Origin: CAZKBP01 sp964551015
Lineage (GTDB): Bacteria; Bacteroidota; Bacteroidia; Cytophagales; Microscillaceae
Assembly (NCBI GenBank): GCA_964551015.1
Contig: CAZKBP010000054.1
Span: forward strand, 1 to 28,306
Length of the DNA: 28,306 bases
Direction: 5' to 3'
Below, piece after piece: positions 15,277 to 23,220 of this stretch. The translations under genes were made by a program, and so were the position numbers. Every line of letters begins with the position of its first letter. Position 1 is the first letter of the stretch. The notes under the pieces are model-generated. The model saw only the letters and a program-made list of their open reading frames with translations, did not search any database and was not told the DNA's origin.

Positions 15277-15775
15277 AATGTATCCCTCTATTGTTACAAC
15301 AGACAAGGAGTATGTTGGTCATTTTGATGAAGGTGTGGTATTACCAGCAGAGACCAATATGGATTCTGTATATATAAAAATTTACAAAAACAGTAATATA
15401 GATCCGAAACCTATGCAACCGTTCTTGGTATCAGAAAAATTTCTACCTGATATGTTAAACTTTGACTCATTTGAGATAGAAATATCAAATGATTATTTGG
15501 CATTTGGCTATGAGATTTTGAATGATACGCTACTTATTAATAAAAAGAGTTTAGTCTGGTCTTCAAAGAGGTTAAAGTTAGAATATGTCCCGACAGTTAA
15601 GTCTTCTTTCAGAGTAACGGTGAAAGAAACTAATCAAACCATAGTTAGGCCAATAGATGGTTGGAATAATTTAAGTAGCTATCTGTCTGCCAATATCAAT
15701 CCCCCAAGAGTTACAAATCTGTATCTGGGAAAAATAATTGTTGAATTTTCCGTAAATAAAAGCGGTAAAGTATAA
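15277..15775 (+). pseudogene. TonB-like protein fragment truncated by an IS3 end
   Basis: About 165 codons from the ATG at 15277 (the frame is open further upstream into IS-derived sequence, so the true start is uncertain). The C-terminal section reads GWNNLSSYLSANINPPRVTN then LYLGKIIVEFSVNKSGKV and stops. This matches the beginning of a TonB C-terminal domain ('...YL...I.YP......GKV.V.F.V...G.V'), which normally continues ~50 residues. The stop is supplied by the sequence where an IS3-type left end begins (about 15776), so the gene seems to have been cut by insertion. The middle (residues ~1-130) is not recognised. AT-rich. Confidence 0.6.
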
Positions 15776-15826
15776 TACCTCGATAAATTTAGACCACTGG
15801 CATCATTTAAATTTTACCTTTGTGCA

Positions 15827-16120
15827 ATGAAAAAAAAGAGAAGAAAATTTACGGCTGCTTTCAAGGCCAAGGTCGCCATCGAGGCGCTCAAAGAACGCCA
15901 AACTTTGCAGGAACTGGCCACCCGATTTGAATTACATCCCAATCAAATTAGCCAGTGGAAAAAGGAATTTTTAGAGAACTCGGAAGCAGTTTTTGAGTCT
16001 CCAAAATCGGAGCAAAATCCGGAAGTGGATGTGGATCGGCTCTATTCCAAGATTGGCCAATTGGAAATGGAGCGGGATTTTCTAAAAAAAAGCTTGGACA
16101 AACTGGATCGCATGAAATGA
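15827..16120 (+). CDS. IS3-family transposase OrfA, second subtype
   Basis: 97 aa: MKKKRRKFTAAFKAKVAIEA, then LQELATRFELHPNQISQWKK and a C-terminal zipper GQLEMERDFLKKSLDKLDRM. It is clearly related to the orfA at 14560 but not the same element. It contains the same eight-A slippery run just before the end, and its stop overlaps the start of orfB (ATGA at 16117). The helix-turn-helix is intact, but without a full orfB the element cannot transpose by itself. Confidence 0.85.
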   Translation: MKKKRRKFTAAFKAKVAIEALKERQTLQELATRFELHPNQISQWKKEFLENSEAVFESPKSEQNPEVDVDRLYSKIGQLEMERDFLKKSLDKLDRMK

Positions 16121-16232
16121 AAAAAAACCTGATTTGCCGCCCCGAAAAGCTTTCCATCCGCCAGCAGTGCCAAGTATTGAGTCTCGGTCGGGGCAGTTTC
16201 TATTACAAACCTAGGGGGGAATACTCCCAGAA
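16117..16232 (+). pseudogene. IS3-family OrfB, N-terminal stub
   Basis: Starts MKKNLICRPEKLSIRQQCQV and continues LSLGRGSFYYKPRGEYSQN, the usual N-terminus of an IS3 OrfB (compare copy A: SIVQQCALLRISRSGFYYQP). After about residue 38 the frame continues open to 16449 but the sequence is no longer transposase-like, so the gene is truncated near 16232. Confidence 0.75.
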
Positions 16233-16433
16233 TGGCCTCCTTAAAACCCCTCAGCCCATCAACGGAAAAAACAAGACACCTTCCAGACCTCGTTCTTTGA
16301 GGTTCTCGAGAACCCGGCTCCACTTCTCGGCTCCTTCACTTGGCCTGACTCGAGACACACACCCTCCGCCCATTTCTAAAAATATATCTACATTTTTCTC
16401 GAGCGACTGTCATTTCCCTTCCCTTACTCTGTT

Positions 16434-16441
16434 TATATTTG
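16434..16441 (+). promoter_or_regulatory. Bacteroidota-type -7 box for the FG-GAP gene at 16473
   Basis: TATATTTG matches TAnnTTTG and lies 31 nt before the ATG. The preceding ~200 bp (16233-16430) are C/T-rich and contain nothing else I can name. Confidence 0.5.
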
Positions 16442-16472
16442 TAATCTAGCGATCACTTCAAACCACAAAGAC

Positions 16473-18545
16473 ATGATCTCAAGATTTACCAAACACACCA
16501 CCTCACAAATCTGGTACCGCACCCTACGCAAGTACCGCCGGGTGCAGAGGCACTTACAAAGCACCCCCGAACCCAGTACCCAGCCTCGGCTGAGGCGCAA
16601 GCTTCGCGCTCTGGCTCGCCGTATCCAACAGCTCAATCACCGCTGGAAGCTAGGCTTCGCCAGCTCCCTGCTCACCGCCTGGCTGGCTTATGCCCCAGCG
16701 GCTCAAGCCCAGAGCTTCCCACCTGTGTTTGAGCTTTCCAGCCTCGCTTCGGGCGATGGCAGCCAGGGCCTGGTCATCAATGGCATTGATGAGGATGATC
16801 GATCTGGCATCTCCGTCTCCTCGGCGGGGGATGTGAATGGGGATGGCCTCAATGATTTCCTGATTGGTGCCTACGCAGCCGACCCGAGTGGGAATGCTGA
16901 TGCGGGCGAAAGCTACTTGATCTTCGGGCGGGCTTCCTTCGGCGGCCCCGTCCTGGAGCTATCCAGCCTGGCCAGCGGGGATGGCAGTCAAGGCTTTGTC
17001 ATTAACGGGCGCGATGCAGGTGATTATTCTGGTGTCTCTGTCTCTTCAGCAGGGGATGTGAATGGGGATGGCTTTGACGATCTCCTGATTAGTGCCCCGT
17101 CTGCCGACCCGAGTGGGAGAGATTTTGCGGGTGAGAGCTACCTGATCTTCGGGCGGGCTTCCTTCGGTGGCCCCGTTTTGGAGCTATCCAGCCTGGCCAG
17201 TGGGGATGGCAGCCAGGGCGTGGTGATTAATGGCATTGATGCGGGTGATGACTCTGGTTTCTCCGTCTCCTCGGCGGGGGATGTGAATGGGGATGGCCTC
17301 GATGATCTCCTGATTGGTGCCTTTAGAGCCGACCCGAATGGGAATAATCGTGCGGGCGAGAGCTACTTGGTCTTCGGGCGAGCTTCCTTTGATGACCCCG
17401 TTTTGGAGCTATCCAGTCTCGCTTCCGGTGATGGCAGCCAGGGTGTGGTTATTAATGGCATTGATGCATATGATGAGTCTGGCCGCTCCGTCTCCTCGGC
17501 GGGGGATGTGAATGGGGATGGCTTTGATGATCTCCTGATTGGCGCTCTTAGAGCCGACCCGAATGGGAATAGTTATGCAGGCGAGAGCTACCTAGTCTTC
17601 GGGCGGGCTTCCTTTGGTGAGCCCATCTTGGAGCTATCCAGCCTGGCCAGTGGGGATGGTAGCCAGGGCGTGGTTATCAACGGGATTGATCCTTTTGATT
17701 TCTCTGGCGAATCCGTCTCCTCGGCCGGGGATGTGAATGGGGATGGCCTGAATGATTTTCTGATCGGTGCCCCCAGTGCTGGCCCGAATGGGAACTTTGA
17801 TGCGGGCGAGACCTACCTCATTTTCGGGCGGTCTTCCTTTGGCGGCCCCGTCCTGGAGCTATCCAGCCTGGCCAGTGGGGATGGTAGCCTGGGCATAGTC
17901 ATCAATGGCACTGATGCGCAGGATCGCTCTGGCACCTCCGTTTCCTCGGCCGGAGATGTGAATGGGGATGGCCTAGATGATCTGCTGATTGGTGCCTTTG
18001 GAGCCGACCCGAATGGGAATGGTAATGCAGGTGAGAGCTACCTGAACTTCGTTCTCCGTTATTTAGTCGGTTTCGTTCTTCTTCGATCTTGCGAGCTCAG
18101 TGGGGATGGTAGCCTGGGCTTTGTCTTCAATGGCATTGATACGGGTGATTTCTCTGGCTACTCCGTCTCCTCGGCCGGGGATGTGAATGGGGATGGCCTC
18201 GATGATCTCCTGATTGGATCCTGGCGAGCTGACCCGAATGGGACAGATCTTGCGGGCGAGAGCTACTTGATCTTCGGGCGTGGCAGTGGAAACCCTACTT
18301 CTTTGGAAGATCAAATCAGTGCCTCTATCCAGCTCTATCCCAATCCTTCCCTGAGTCGTGTGCAGGTAGCAGGCTTCCGGGGGGCGGTGGAGTTCACGCT
18401 GAGCGATGCCCGTGGCAAAGTCCTCCGCCGAGGCCAGGGAAAGGATGATTTTGAGATAGATTTGGAAGCATTGCCCGCGGGGATGTATTACCTGAATTTT
18501 ACTTACCAAGGGCTGAGTTTTAGCAAACCAATCCTTAAGCCTTAA
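16473..18545 (+). CDS. Secreted seven-repeat FG-GAP (integrin-alpha-like) protein with T9SS sorting domain
   Basis: 690 aa. An unusual ~57-residue Arg-rich N-terminus (RTLRKYRRVQRHLQ, LRRKLRALARRIQQL) precedes a signal-peptide-like segment at about 58-80 (LGFASSLLTAWLAYAPAAQA). Seven tandem ~75-residue FG-GAP units follow (DNA about 16727-18290), each with ELSSLASGDGSQG, a GDVNGDGLDDLLIGA calcium-binding DxNxDGxxD loop, and SYLIFGRASFGGPV; seven blades match an integrin-alpha-type propeller. The C-terminus (about 612-690) is a T9SS sorting domain: IQLYPNPSLSRVQV, then LEALPAGMYYLNFTYQGLSF. Between units the DNA is nearly identical except at a few codons. In the last unit boundary (18051-18101) about half of 51 bases are substituted without length change, destroying the FGRASFGG motif. 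Likely a surface or adhesion protein. Confidence 0.88.
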   Translation: MISRFTKHTTSQIWYRTLRKYRRVQRHLQSTPEPSTQPRLRRKLRALARRIQQLNHRWKLGFASSLLTAWLAYAPAAQAQSFPPVFELSSLASGDGSQGLVINGIDEDDRSGISVSSAGDVNGDGLNDFLIGAYAADPSGNADAGESYLIFGRASFGGPVLELSSLASGDGSQGFVINGRDAGDYSGVSVSSAGDVNGDGFDDLLISAPSADPSGRDFAGESYLIFGRASFGGPVLELSSLASGDGSQGVVINGIDAGDDSGFSVSSAGDVNGDGLDDLLIGAFRADPNGNNRAGESYLVFGRASFDDPVLELSSLASGDGSQGVVINGIDAYDESGRSVSSAGDVNGDGFDDLLIGALRADPNGNSYAGESYLVFGRASFGEPILELSSLASGDGSQGVVINGIDPFDFSGESVSSAGDVNGDGLNDFLIGAPSAGPNGNFDAGETYLIFGRSSFGGPVLELSSLASGDGSLGIVINGTDAQDRSGTSVSSAGDVNGDGLDDLLIGAFGADPNGNGNAGESYLNFVLRYLVGFVLLRSCELSGDGSLGFVFNGIDTGDFSGYSVSSAGDVNGDGLDDLLIGSWRADPNGTDLAGESYLIFGRGSGNPTSLEDQISASIQLYPNPSLSRVQVAGFRGAVEFTLSDARGKVLRRGQGKDDFEIDLEALPAGMYYLNFTYQGLSFSKPILKP

Positions 18546-18552
18546 TATCTCC

Positions 18553-18593
18553 AAGGGGGAATCTCGCTCCTGATTCCCCCTTGACTTTTTTTT
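18553..18593 (+). terminator. Intrinsic terminator after the 690-aa gene
   Basis: Perfect 11-bp stem AAGGGGGAATC/GATTCCCCCTT (18553-18563 and 18572-18582) with an 8-nt loop and a T run at 18586-18593. It shows that the T-rich region at 18590 is a terminator and not a translation start for the next gene. Confidence 0.85.
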
Positions 18594-18657
18594 GGATAAA
18601 AGCCCAGAAAAAAGCTATTTTTACCCTTCTCCAAAAATAAACGAACTAAACTTCCCC

Positions 18658-19704
18658 ATGGCAAAGTCTTCTCCAAGTCCTTCGCTTGAACTCAGCACCT
18701 CCCGCTTGCTGGGCACCTGGCTCGCGAGCCATCCTTGCAGTTTGGTCTTTACCACCTATCAGGTGGGCAAGGTCTTTATGGTGGGGCTGGATGCTCAGGG
18801 CAAAATCCATATCACCGAGCGTACCTTTCCGCGCTGTATGGGCTTGGGCACGGACGGACAGACGCTTTGGATGAGTTCTCTCTTTCAGCTTTGGCGTTTT
18901 GAGAATTCGCTGCTGGCGGGTCAACACTATCAAGATTATGACCGTGTTTTTATCCCTCAGGTGGCCTACACCACGGGCGATCTGGATATTCACGATATTT
19001 GTATCGGGAAGGAGGGCAAACCCATCTTTGTCAATACCCGTTTTAGTTGCCTGGCCACTCTGAGCGAAACGCATAGCTTCAAGCCGCTTTGGAAGCCGCC
19101 TTTTATCAGCAAAATCCTGCCCGAAGACCGCTGCCACCTCAATGGCCTGGCCGACGAAGCAGGTCAGCCCCGCTACGTGACGATGGTGAGCCAGAGCGAT
19201 GTAGCCGATGGCTGGCGAGAAAAACGCCAAAAGGGCGGCCTCGTGATGGAGATTGAAAGCAATGAAGTGGTTGGCCAGGGGTTGTCCATGCCTCATTCTC
19301 CGCGCTTGTATCAGGGAAAGCTTTGGCTGCTGGAAGCAGGTTCAGGGTATTTGGGCTACCTGAATCTGGAAAGTCAGAAATTCGAGCGGGTCGTATTCTG
19401 CCCGGGCTTCCTGAGAGGGCTGGATTTTACGGACAATTATGCCATCGTGGGCACTTCGGGCTTGCGCAGCAACAAGACCTTCGCGGGCTTGGAGCTGGAA
19501 GCAAACCTCCAAAAGGCCGGAGCTGAGGCCAGAGCCGCCGTGCATATCATCAACTTAGAGACGGGTGCCATTGAGCATTGGCTTCGCCTCGGCGGCGTGG
19601 TAGAGGAGCTTTACGATGTGCGAGTCTTGCCCCAAGTGCGCAAGCCCCTCCTGATTGGCATCCAAAAAGATGAAATTCGCAATATGATTTCCATCGAGGA
19701 GTGA
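18658..19704 (+). CDS. TIGR03032 family protein
   Basis: 348 aa from the ATG at 18658. A TTG start 22 codons upstream is possible but falls inside the T run of the terminator, so I reject it. Recognised from family-wide motifs in order: LVFTTYQVGKVFMVGLDAQG, ERTFPRCMGLGTDGQTLWMS, TGDLDIHDICIGKEGK, FVNTRFSCLATLSETHSFKP, PPFISKILPEDRCHLNGLAD, YVTMVSQSDVADGWREKR, GLSMPHSPRLYQGKLWLLEA, VVFCPGFLRGLDF, and GGVVEELYDVRVLPQVRKP. The family forms a beta-propeller-like fold and is of uncertain function; members occur near glycan or TPR genes. No signal peptide. It stands alone between the FG-GAP gene and convergent small genes. Confidence 0.92.
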   Translation: MAKSSPSPSLELSTSRLLGTWLASHPCSLVFTTYQVGKVFMVGLDAQGKIHITERTFPRCMGLGTDGQTLWMSSLFQLWRFENSLLAGQHYQDYDRVFIPQVAYTTGDLDIHDICIGKEGKPIFVNTRFSCLATLSETHSFKPLWKPPFISKILPEDRCHLNGLADEAGQPRYVTMVSQSDVADGWREKRQKGGLVMEIESNEVVGQGLSMPHSPRLYQGKLWLLEAGSGYLGYLNLESQKFERVVFCPGFLRGLDFTDNYAIVGTSGLRSNKTFAGLELEANLQKAGAEARAAVHIINLETGAIEHWLRLGGVVEELYDVRVLPQVRKPLLIGIQKDEIRNMISIEE

Positions 19705-19714
19705 GAGCAATTGC

Positions 19715-19969
19715 TCACTCCTGTTTACCTTTCACCTGCTCCTCCAGCCACAGGTCAAAAGCCGCGTACCACAGTGCCTCAAAATACTTCATCCATCCTG
19801 CGGGCGTGAAAGACCCGAGCCCCGGCGGGGGAGAAGCCTTCTCAGCCGGAGCCAATTCCTCCTGAGGCTCCTCCGACTGCTCCTCAAAAGCCTTGTTTAG
19901 CATATTCCAGTCCCCTTGCATAGATAGCTCGATCCCTTCTCGAGATACTGATAAGCTCAATTTTGTCAT
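19715..19969 (-). CDS. Small acidic hypothetical protein
   Basis: 84 aa: an N-terminal beta-like LSLSVSREGIELSMQGDWNM, a Glu/Pro-rich middle (residues ~30-50), and a Trp/aromatic-rich end WMKYFEALWYAAFDLWLEEQ that could form an amphipathic helix. No family recognised. The gene is convergent with the TIGR03032 gene (10 bp between stops), and a short leader separates it from the thermonuclease-like gene on the same strand. Confidence 0.5.
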   Translation of the reverse strand: MTKLSLSVSREGIELSMQGDWNMLNKAFEEQSEEPQEELAPAEKASPPPGLGSFTPAGWMKYFEALWYAAFDLWLEEQVKGKQE

Positions 19970-20014
19970 AATTCTAAGATTTCGTTGATTGATTAGATAA
20001 AAGAAAAGATGAGC

Positions 20015-20575
20015 CTACTCACAGCCCTCGAAGTGAATATCCACGTACCGTCTTAGTTGGCGGTAGTGCCAGGGCGCGATCACCTCCGGACAGTCCCAGA
20101 GACCCAAATTAGCCTCTCTGGCCGCTTCCTCATAAGAGAGCAAGGCTGGGCGGTCGCCATAGTCTCGGTAGTACCAAGCCCAGCCCCTCGTGATCATCAG
20201 CGAGTCCACCCTGAGCCAAGCTCGCTCGGCTGGGTCTTCCTCCCTGATTTCTTGATTGCGTACCCTTAGCTCCACGAGCCAGCGTCCGTAAGAGTCCGTT
20301 CCCGTCTTCTTGAAGAGTACCTCCTCATTCCAGAGCCACCCGTGCAGGCTATCGGTCGCCTTTCGGCCAAAGGGCTGCTCCAGTTCTGGAGCATCTACAT
20401 TCTTGAGTCGGCAGCGGTGCACACAGCTATCCACGATCAGGTCGATCGTATCCCCGTCCAGCACCCGTACACAAGTCCCCTTCTCCCATTCCTGACCAGA
20501 GAGGAGAGATAGTAACAAACACATCCAAAAAGATTTTACAAATAGCATAAGCCCTATTCCATTGATTCGGCTCAC
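20015..20575 (-). CDS. Exported thermonuclease-like (SNase domain) protein
   Basis: 186 aa. The N-terminus contains a hydrophobic signal segment (FVKSFWMCLLLSLLSGQEW); translation could start at residue 1 or at Met10, which lies just before it. The SNase domain follows: CVRVLDGDTIDLIVDS (Asp40, Asp42 region), RLKNVDAPELEQPFG (Arg56, Asp61, Glu64), TGTDSYGRWLVELRV (Arg98), and GWAWYYRDYGDRPALLSYEE then AREANLGLWD. Arg56, Glu64 and Arg98 correspond to the catalytic Arg-Glu-Arg of staphylococcal nuclease, so the enzyme is probably an active Ca-dependent DNA/RNA nuclease in the periplasm or outside the cell. Length is normal for the family. Confidence 0.9.
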   Translation of the reverse strand: MSRINGIGLMLFVKSFWMCLLLSLLSGQEWEKGTCVRVLDGDTIDLIVDSCVHRCRLKNVDAPELEQPFGRKATDSLHGWLWNEEVLFKKTGTDSYGRWLVELRVRNQEIREEDPAERAWLRVDSLMITRGWAWYYRDYGDRPALLSYEEAAREANLGLWDCPEVIAPWHYRQLRRYVDIHFEGCE

Positions 20576-20676
20576 AAAGTACCAAGCTTTTCCCTGATTC
20601 CCTTACGGCGTGGTTCGTTCTGGTTGAATTGGTGAGAAAGCCTAAATTAATCTAAGAGTAAAACCTCCGGACTCAA

Positions 20677-22626
20677 TCAGGGAAGTTTCCAGGCAGATTC
20701 TTGCCCCTCATCAGCTAAATACAAAGCCCAGGGGAATTTCTGTTCATTCTTGAGCTTTCTCAAGCTTTCTAAAGAACGGCTCTCTCCCAGATGTTCTAGC
20801 TCTCTGTTGGTGGCACTGCCGCTCTTAATCAATAAAGAAGCTCTGCGGTAAGCTTCCCGAATGCCAGCTCCTTGCGCGAAACTCTGATAAAATTGTGAAG
20901 AAAATACACCTGCCCTCTCATCATCCACTTCCACCGAAGTGGCAATGACACTTTTTACCCCAGCATCCAATAGTGCTTCCACCTGTCCAACGGTAGCACA
21001 GCCATTCAGAAAAACCAGCTCAATACCGTTCAGACAATTTTCTTCCCTGAATAAGTCAGCCAGTACTGCGCCCGAAGCTTGTTGATCTTCCAATGCCAAT
21101 TGTTGACCATCCGCGTGCCCAGCAAAGTGAAAAATTTTAATCCGCCCTCTAAATTCATCAAAAACGCCAAAAATGTACTTAGTATCAGTCTGTGCCTCGC
21201 TTACAAGTTCTATTTGCCGATTTTGATCTGCCTGAAAGAGGGCTTTTTCCAAGCCTCTGCGTTCGTCCAATAGCTTTTCCAGATAGGCATCTCTCTGATT
21301 AGCAAAGGCCAAAAAAATCACAGGTGGAGTAGATAGAGGTGGTTCACTCAGCTCAATTTTATCTTTGAATCGATTATAAAAATAAACCGCTTCAATTTTA
21401 GGAGGCTTGTAGGATGAATTCTTAATCTCTCCTTCTACCCCCTCGTATCTATATTTAATCAATCCAGAGGTTCGGCGTAACAAATTACGTACATCCTGAG
21501 ATCGCTGATGGTTCAGAAAACCACCTCCTATTTTTGCTTTTTCCTCCGCTCTCCGGTAGATCGTCTGAAAATTTAGAAGAAGTTCTGAATGTAGGAGATA
21601 GTTAAAAATATTGTTGTGTCGGCAAGTTTTGTATCTATGAATTTCTTTGACAACCTTCTCTTTTCCACTCTTGGGAGTTGGAAAGAATTTATCATACGAA
21701 TCACTAAAAATGCCCAGCCCTCGTCCTTCGTTATATTCATTAAAGTGTAAATAATGGAACATTTTCGCTCCCATTTTACCCCATCTGATGTTTCTTTTCG
21801 GGCTTTCTTGTTGTACCATCAAACTTTTGTTGGGATCATAGTCCGACTGTGAAGCATCGTAGCTACTTGAAATACACTCCAAGATGGTACTGATTTCTTC
21901 CTTTTTCAGGTAGCGGTTGTTTTTTTTATATCTGAATACATTACTAATTACCTCATTTTCTATTTTTTCTCTATCCAGAATAGCCACTTGCAAGAGCTTA
22001 ACCTTCTTGTAATCTCCTCGCTGGAGAAATCCATTTTGGTAGATTTCTCTATCAATAATTTTTCTACTGATACTAACAAAATCAGGGAACTCAAGGCCAG
22101 CTTCTCCCATTCCTTCCAGACAAATACTGGTATCTCTACTGTACAGTATAGATTGGACAATTGTAGGAAGTTCCTGATTAGGAATCCGACCCCTCAGCTG
22201 AAAAGAATGAACTACTACAAAGCCAATCGGGAAGAGATGCACCCTGGGAGCGTAGGTATTCAGCTTTACCTCGGGATAGCCGAAGAGGTCTGCGAGTGGT
22301 TTAAACTTCAGATCAAAATGAGCTTGATAAGGCAGTAAACCCTCCCAAGCTTGATCTTGATCAAAATTTTCCCAAAATTTATTTTTCCTAAACCTATTTT
22401 TGCCGATAGTTTTCACTTTAAGTTCAAAGTCTAGGTCTTTAAACTTTGCTGGGATGGTTGCTGCCCATCCTTTTTCATAACCTTGATTGTATAATTGTTT
22501 ACTCTGCAAAAAGCGGAATCTCTCATCCAAAGAAGGCTTGTGTAGCCACTTGATATTGATAAACATCTCAGCAACCCTGATTTTGACCTTTTTGCTGATG
22601 TGGGTTTGAAAATCAAAATTATCCAT
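20677..22626 (-). CDS. CHAT-domain (caspase-like) protease with unknown N-terminal region
   Basis: 649 aa. The C-terminal ~215 residues (about 434-649) are a CHAT domain: an opening strand VIFLAFANQRD, then KIFHFAGHADGQQLAL with the catalytic His504, and ELVFLNGCATVGQVEALLDA with the catalytic Cys543. The continuing helices GVKSVIATSVEVDDERAGVF, FYQSFAQGAGIREAYRRASL and the end FPWALYLADEGQESAW are standard. CHAT proteases act as effectors in bacterial immunity and conflict systems, sometimes cleaving partners such as gasdermins. Residues 1-430 are basic and aromatic-rich and I do not recognise them; they could be a sensor or regulatory domain. No gasdermin, TPR or STAND gene is adjacent. The gene is AT-rich relative to its neighbours and stands alone, so horizontal origin is plausible. 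Confidence 0.88.
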   Translation of the reverse strand: MDNFDFQTHISKKVKIRVAEMFINIKWLHKPSLDERFRFLQSKQLYNQGYEKGWAATIPAKFKDLDFELKVKTIGKNRFRKNKFWENFDQDQAWEGLLPYQAHFDLKFKPLADLFGYPEVKLNTYAPRVHLFPIGFVVVHSFQLRGRIPNQELPTIVQSILYSRDTSICLEGMGEAGLEFPDFVSISRKIIDREIYQNGFLQRGDYKKVKLLQVAILDREKIENEVISNVFRYKKNNRYLKKEEISTILECISSSYDASQSDYDPNKSLMVQQESPKRNIRWGKMGAKMFHYLHFNEYNEGRGLGIFSDSYDKFFPTPKSGKEKVVKEIHRYKTCRHNNIFNYLLHSELLLNFQTIYRRAEEKAKIGGGFLNHQRSQDVRNLLRRTSGLIKYRYEGVEGEIKNSSYKPPKIEAVYFYNRFKDKIELSEPPLSTPPVIFLAFANQRDAYLEKLLDERRGLEKALFQADQNRQIELVSEAQTDTKYIFGVFDEFRGRIKIFHFAGHADGQQLALEDQQASGAVLADLFREENCLNGIELVFLNGCATVGQVEALLDAGVKSVIATSVEVDDERAGVFSSQFYQSFAQGAGIREAYRRASLLIKSGSATNRELEHLGESRSLESLRKLKNEQKFPWALYLADEGQESAWKLP

Positions 22627-22718
22627 CAGAAGTTTGTGTTTAGTGGCAAATCTTCATATATTGTTTCCAATTAATATATAATCAGAGCGCGTTAGAATCG
22701 CAGATTCTGACGATTCAT

Positions 22719-22740
22719 CCCAAGCTTCGGCTTGGGTTTT
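22719..22740 (+). terminator. Hairpin with T run (plus-strand terminator, orphan)
   Basis: CCCAAGC-TTCG-GCTTGGG is a 7-bp stem with a stable UUCG-type tetraloop, followed by a short T run. No plus-strand gene ends upstream. A small AGAATC/GATTCT stem precedes it (22694-22708). Confidence 0.55.
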
Positions 22741-22990
22741 TAATTTTACGAAAATATTCCCACAATTTCAATACGAACTTCCTTTGCTCAGCTGATTGAG
22801 ATAGTTAGGAAGGCTTATATCACAAGGTCAGGGTTTAATCCTCAGTTAGCTCCCACCCAACCCCCTAGATACCCCGTATATATTCCATACCCCTGAGTTT
22901 CCGAGAAGCCTTCCGAAATCCAGAATTCCCACCAAAGCATGTCGCCCCTCCATTCCCAAAAATTTTATTCCCTCCAAAACTCAAAAACAC

Positions 22991-23220
22991 CCTACTACCT
23001 TACTACATCCTTCTCCAAATCACCTCTTAGGGCCAATCAAAGCCGATTTTCGGACTAAACGACTCCTCGATGCCCCGCCCACTACACCTTACTACCTACT
23101 ACTCCTTATTTGCCATACTCCCAAAGTGTAGTAAGGTAGTAAGATGTAGTAAGAGAGAGTTACTACACTTTTATGCCTTTATCGCCTCGTAGTACTTGTT
23201 TCTGGATTTGTAGTAAGATA
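22991..23220. repeat. GTAGTAAG iteron-like repeat cluster
   Basis: The octamer GTAGTAAG occurs on the plus strand at 23128-23135, 23136-23143, 23146-23153 and 23210-23217, and as CTTACTAC at 22999-23006 and 23088-23095. Further partial copies (CCTACTAC, GTAGTAC, GATAGTAG) fill the gaps. The 14-mer TGTAGTAAGGTAGT (23127-23140) is exactly inverted at 22993-23006. Arrays of short direct and inverted repeats beside a helicase gene are typical of replication origins or operators of integrative elements. The octamer is not seen as a cluster elsewhere in the window. Confidence 0.75.

Larger units (their letters stand above)
15776..16232 (+). mobile_element. IS3-family element, second subtype, 3'-truncated
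   Basis: The left end, with the bases tttagaccactggcatc at 15788-15804, resembles the right-end sequence at 14869-14890 (shared tttagacc and ggc), consistent with terminal inverted repeats. It contains an intact orfA (15827) and the first ~38 codons of orfB. Homology to orfB stops around 16232. Confidence 0.75.

Noticed and set aside
15150..15290. Minus-strand Cys/Lys-rich reading (KPKCKKCKSICKAKCKQ) ending in a stop near 15150
   Set aside because: It looks like a gene tail with a metal-binding-like motif, but no start or upstream domain is visible and the opposite strand carries the TonB-like frame through most of it. Kept only as an observation.
18592..18657. Upstream TTG start extending the TIGR03032 protein by 22 residues
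   Set aside because: The TTG lies in the T run of the preceding intrinsic terminator (18553-18593), and family members start near the ATG at 18658.
18646..19296. Long minus-strand frame opposite the TIGR03032 gene
   Set aside because: The plus-strand protein is clearly conserved over its whole length; the opposite frame has no recognisable motif.
22980..23220. CRISPR array for the GTAGTAAG repeats
   Set aside because: Repeats are only 8 bp, irregularly spaced and in both orientations, with no spacers of constant length and no cas genes.
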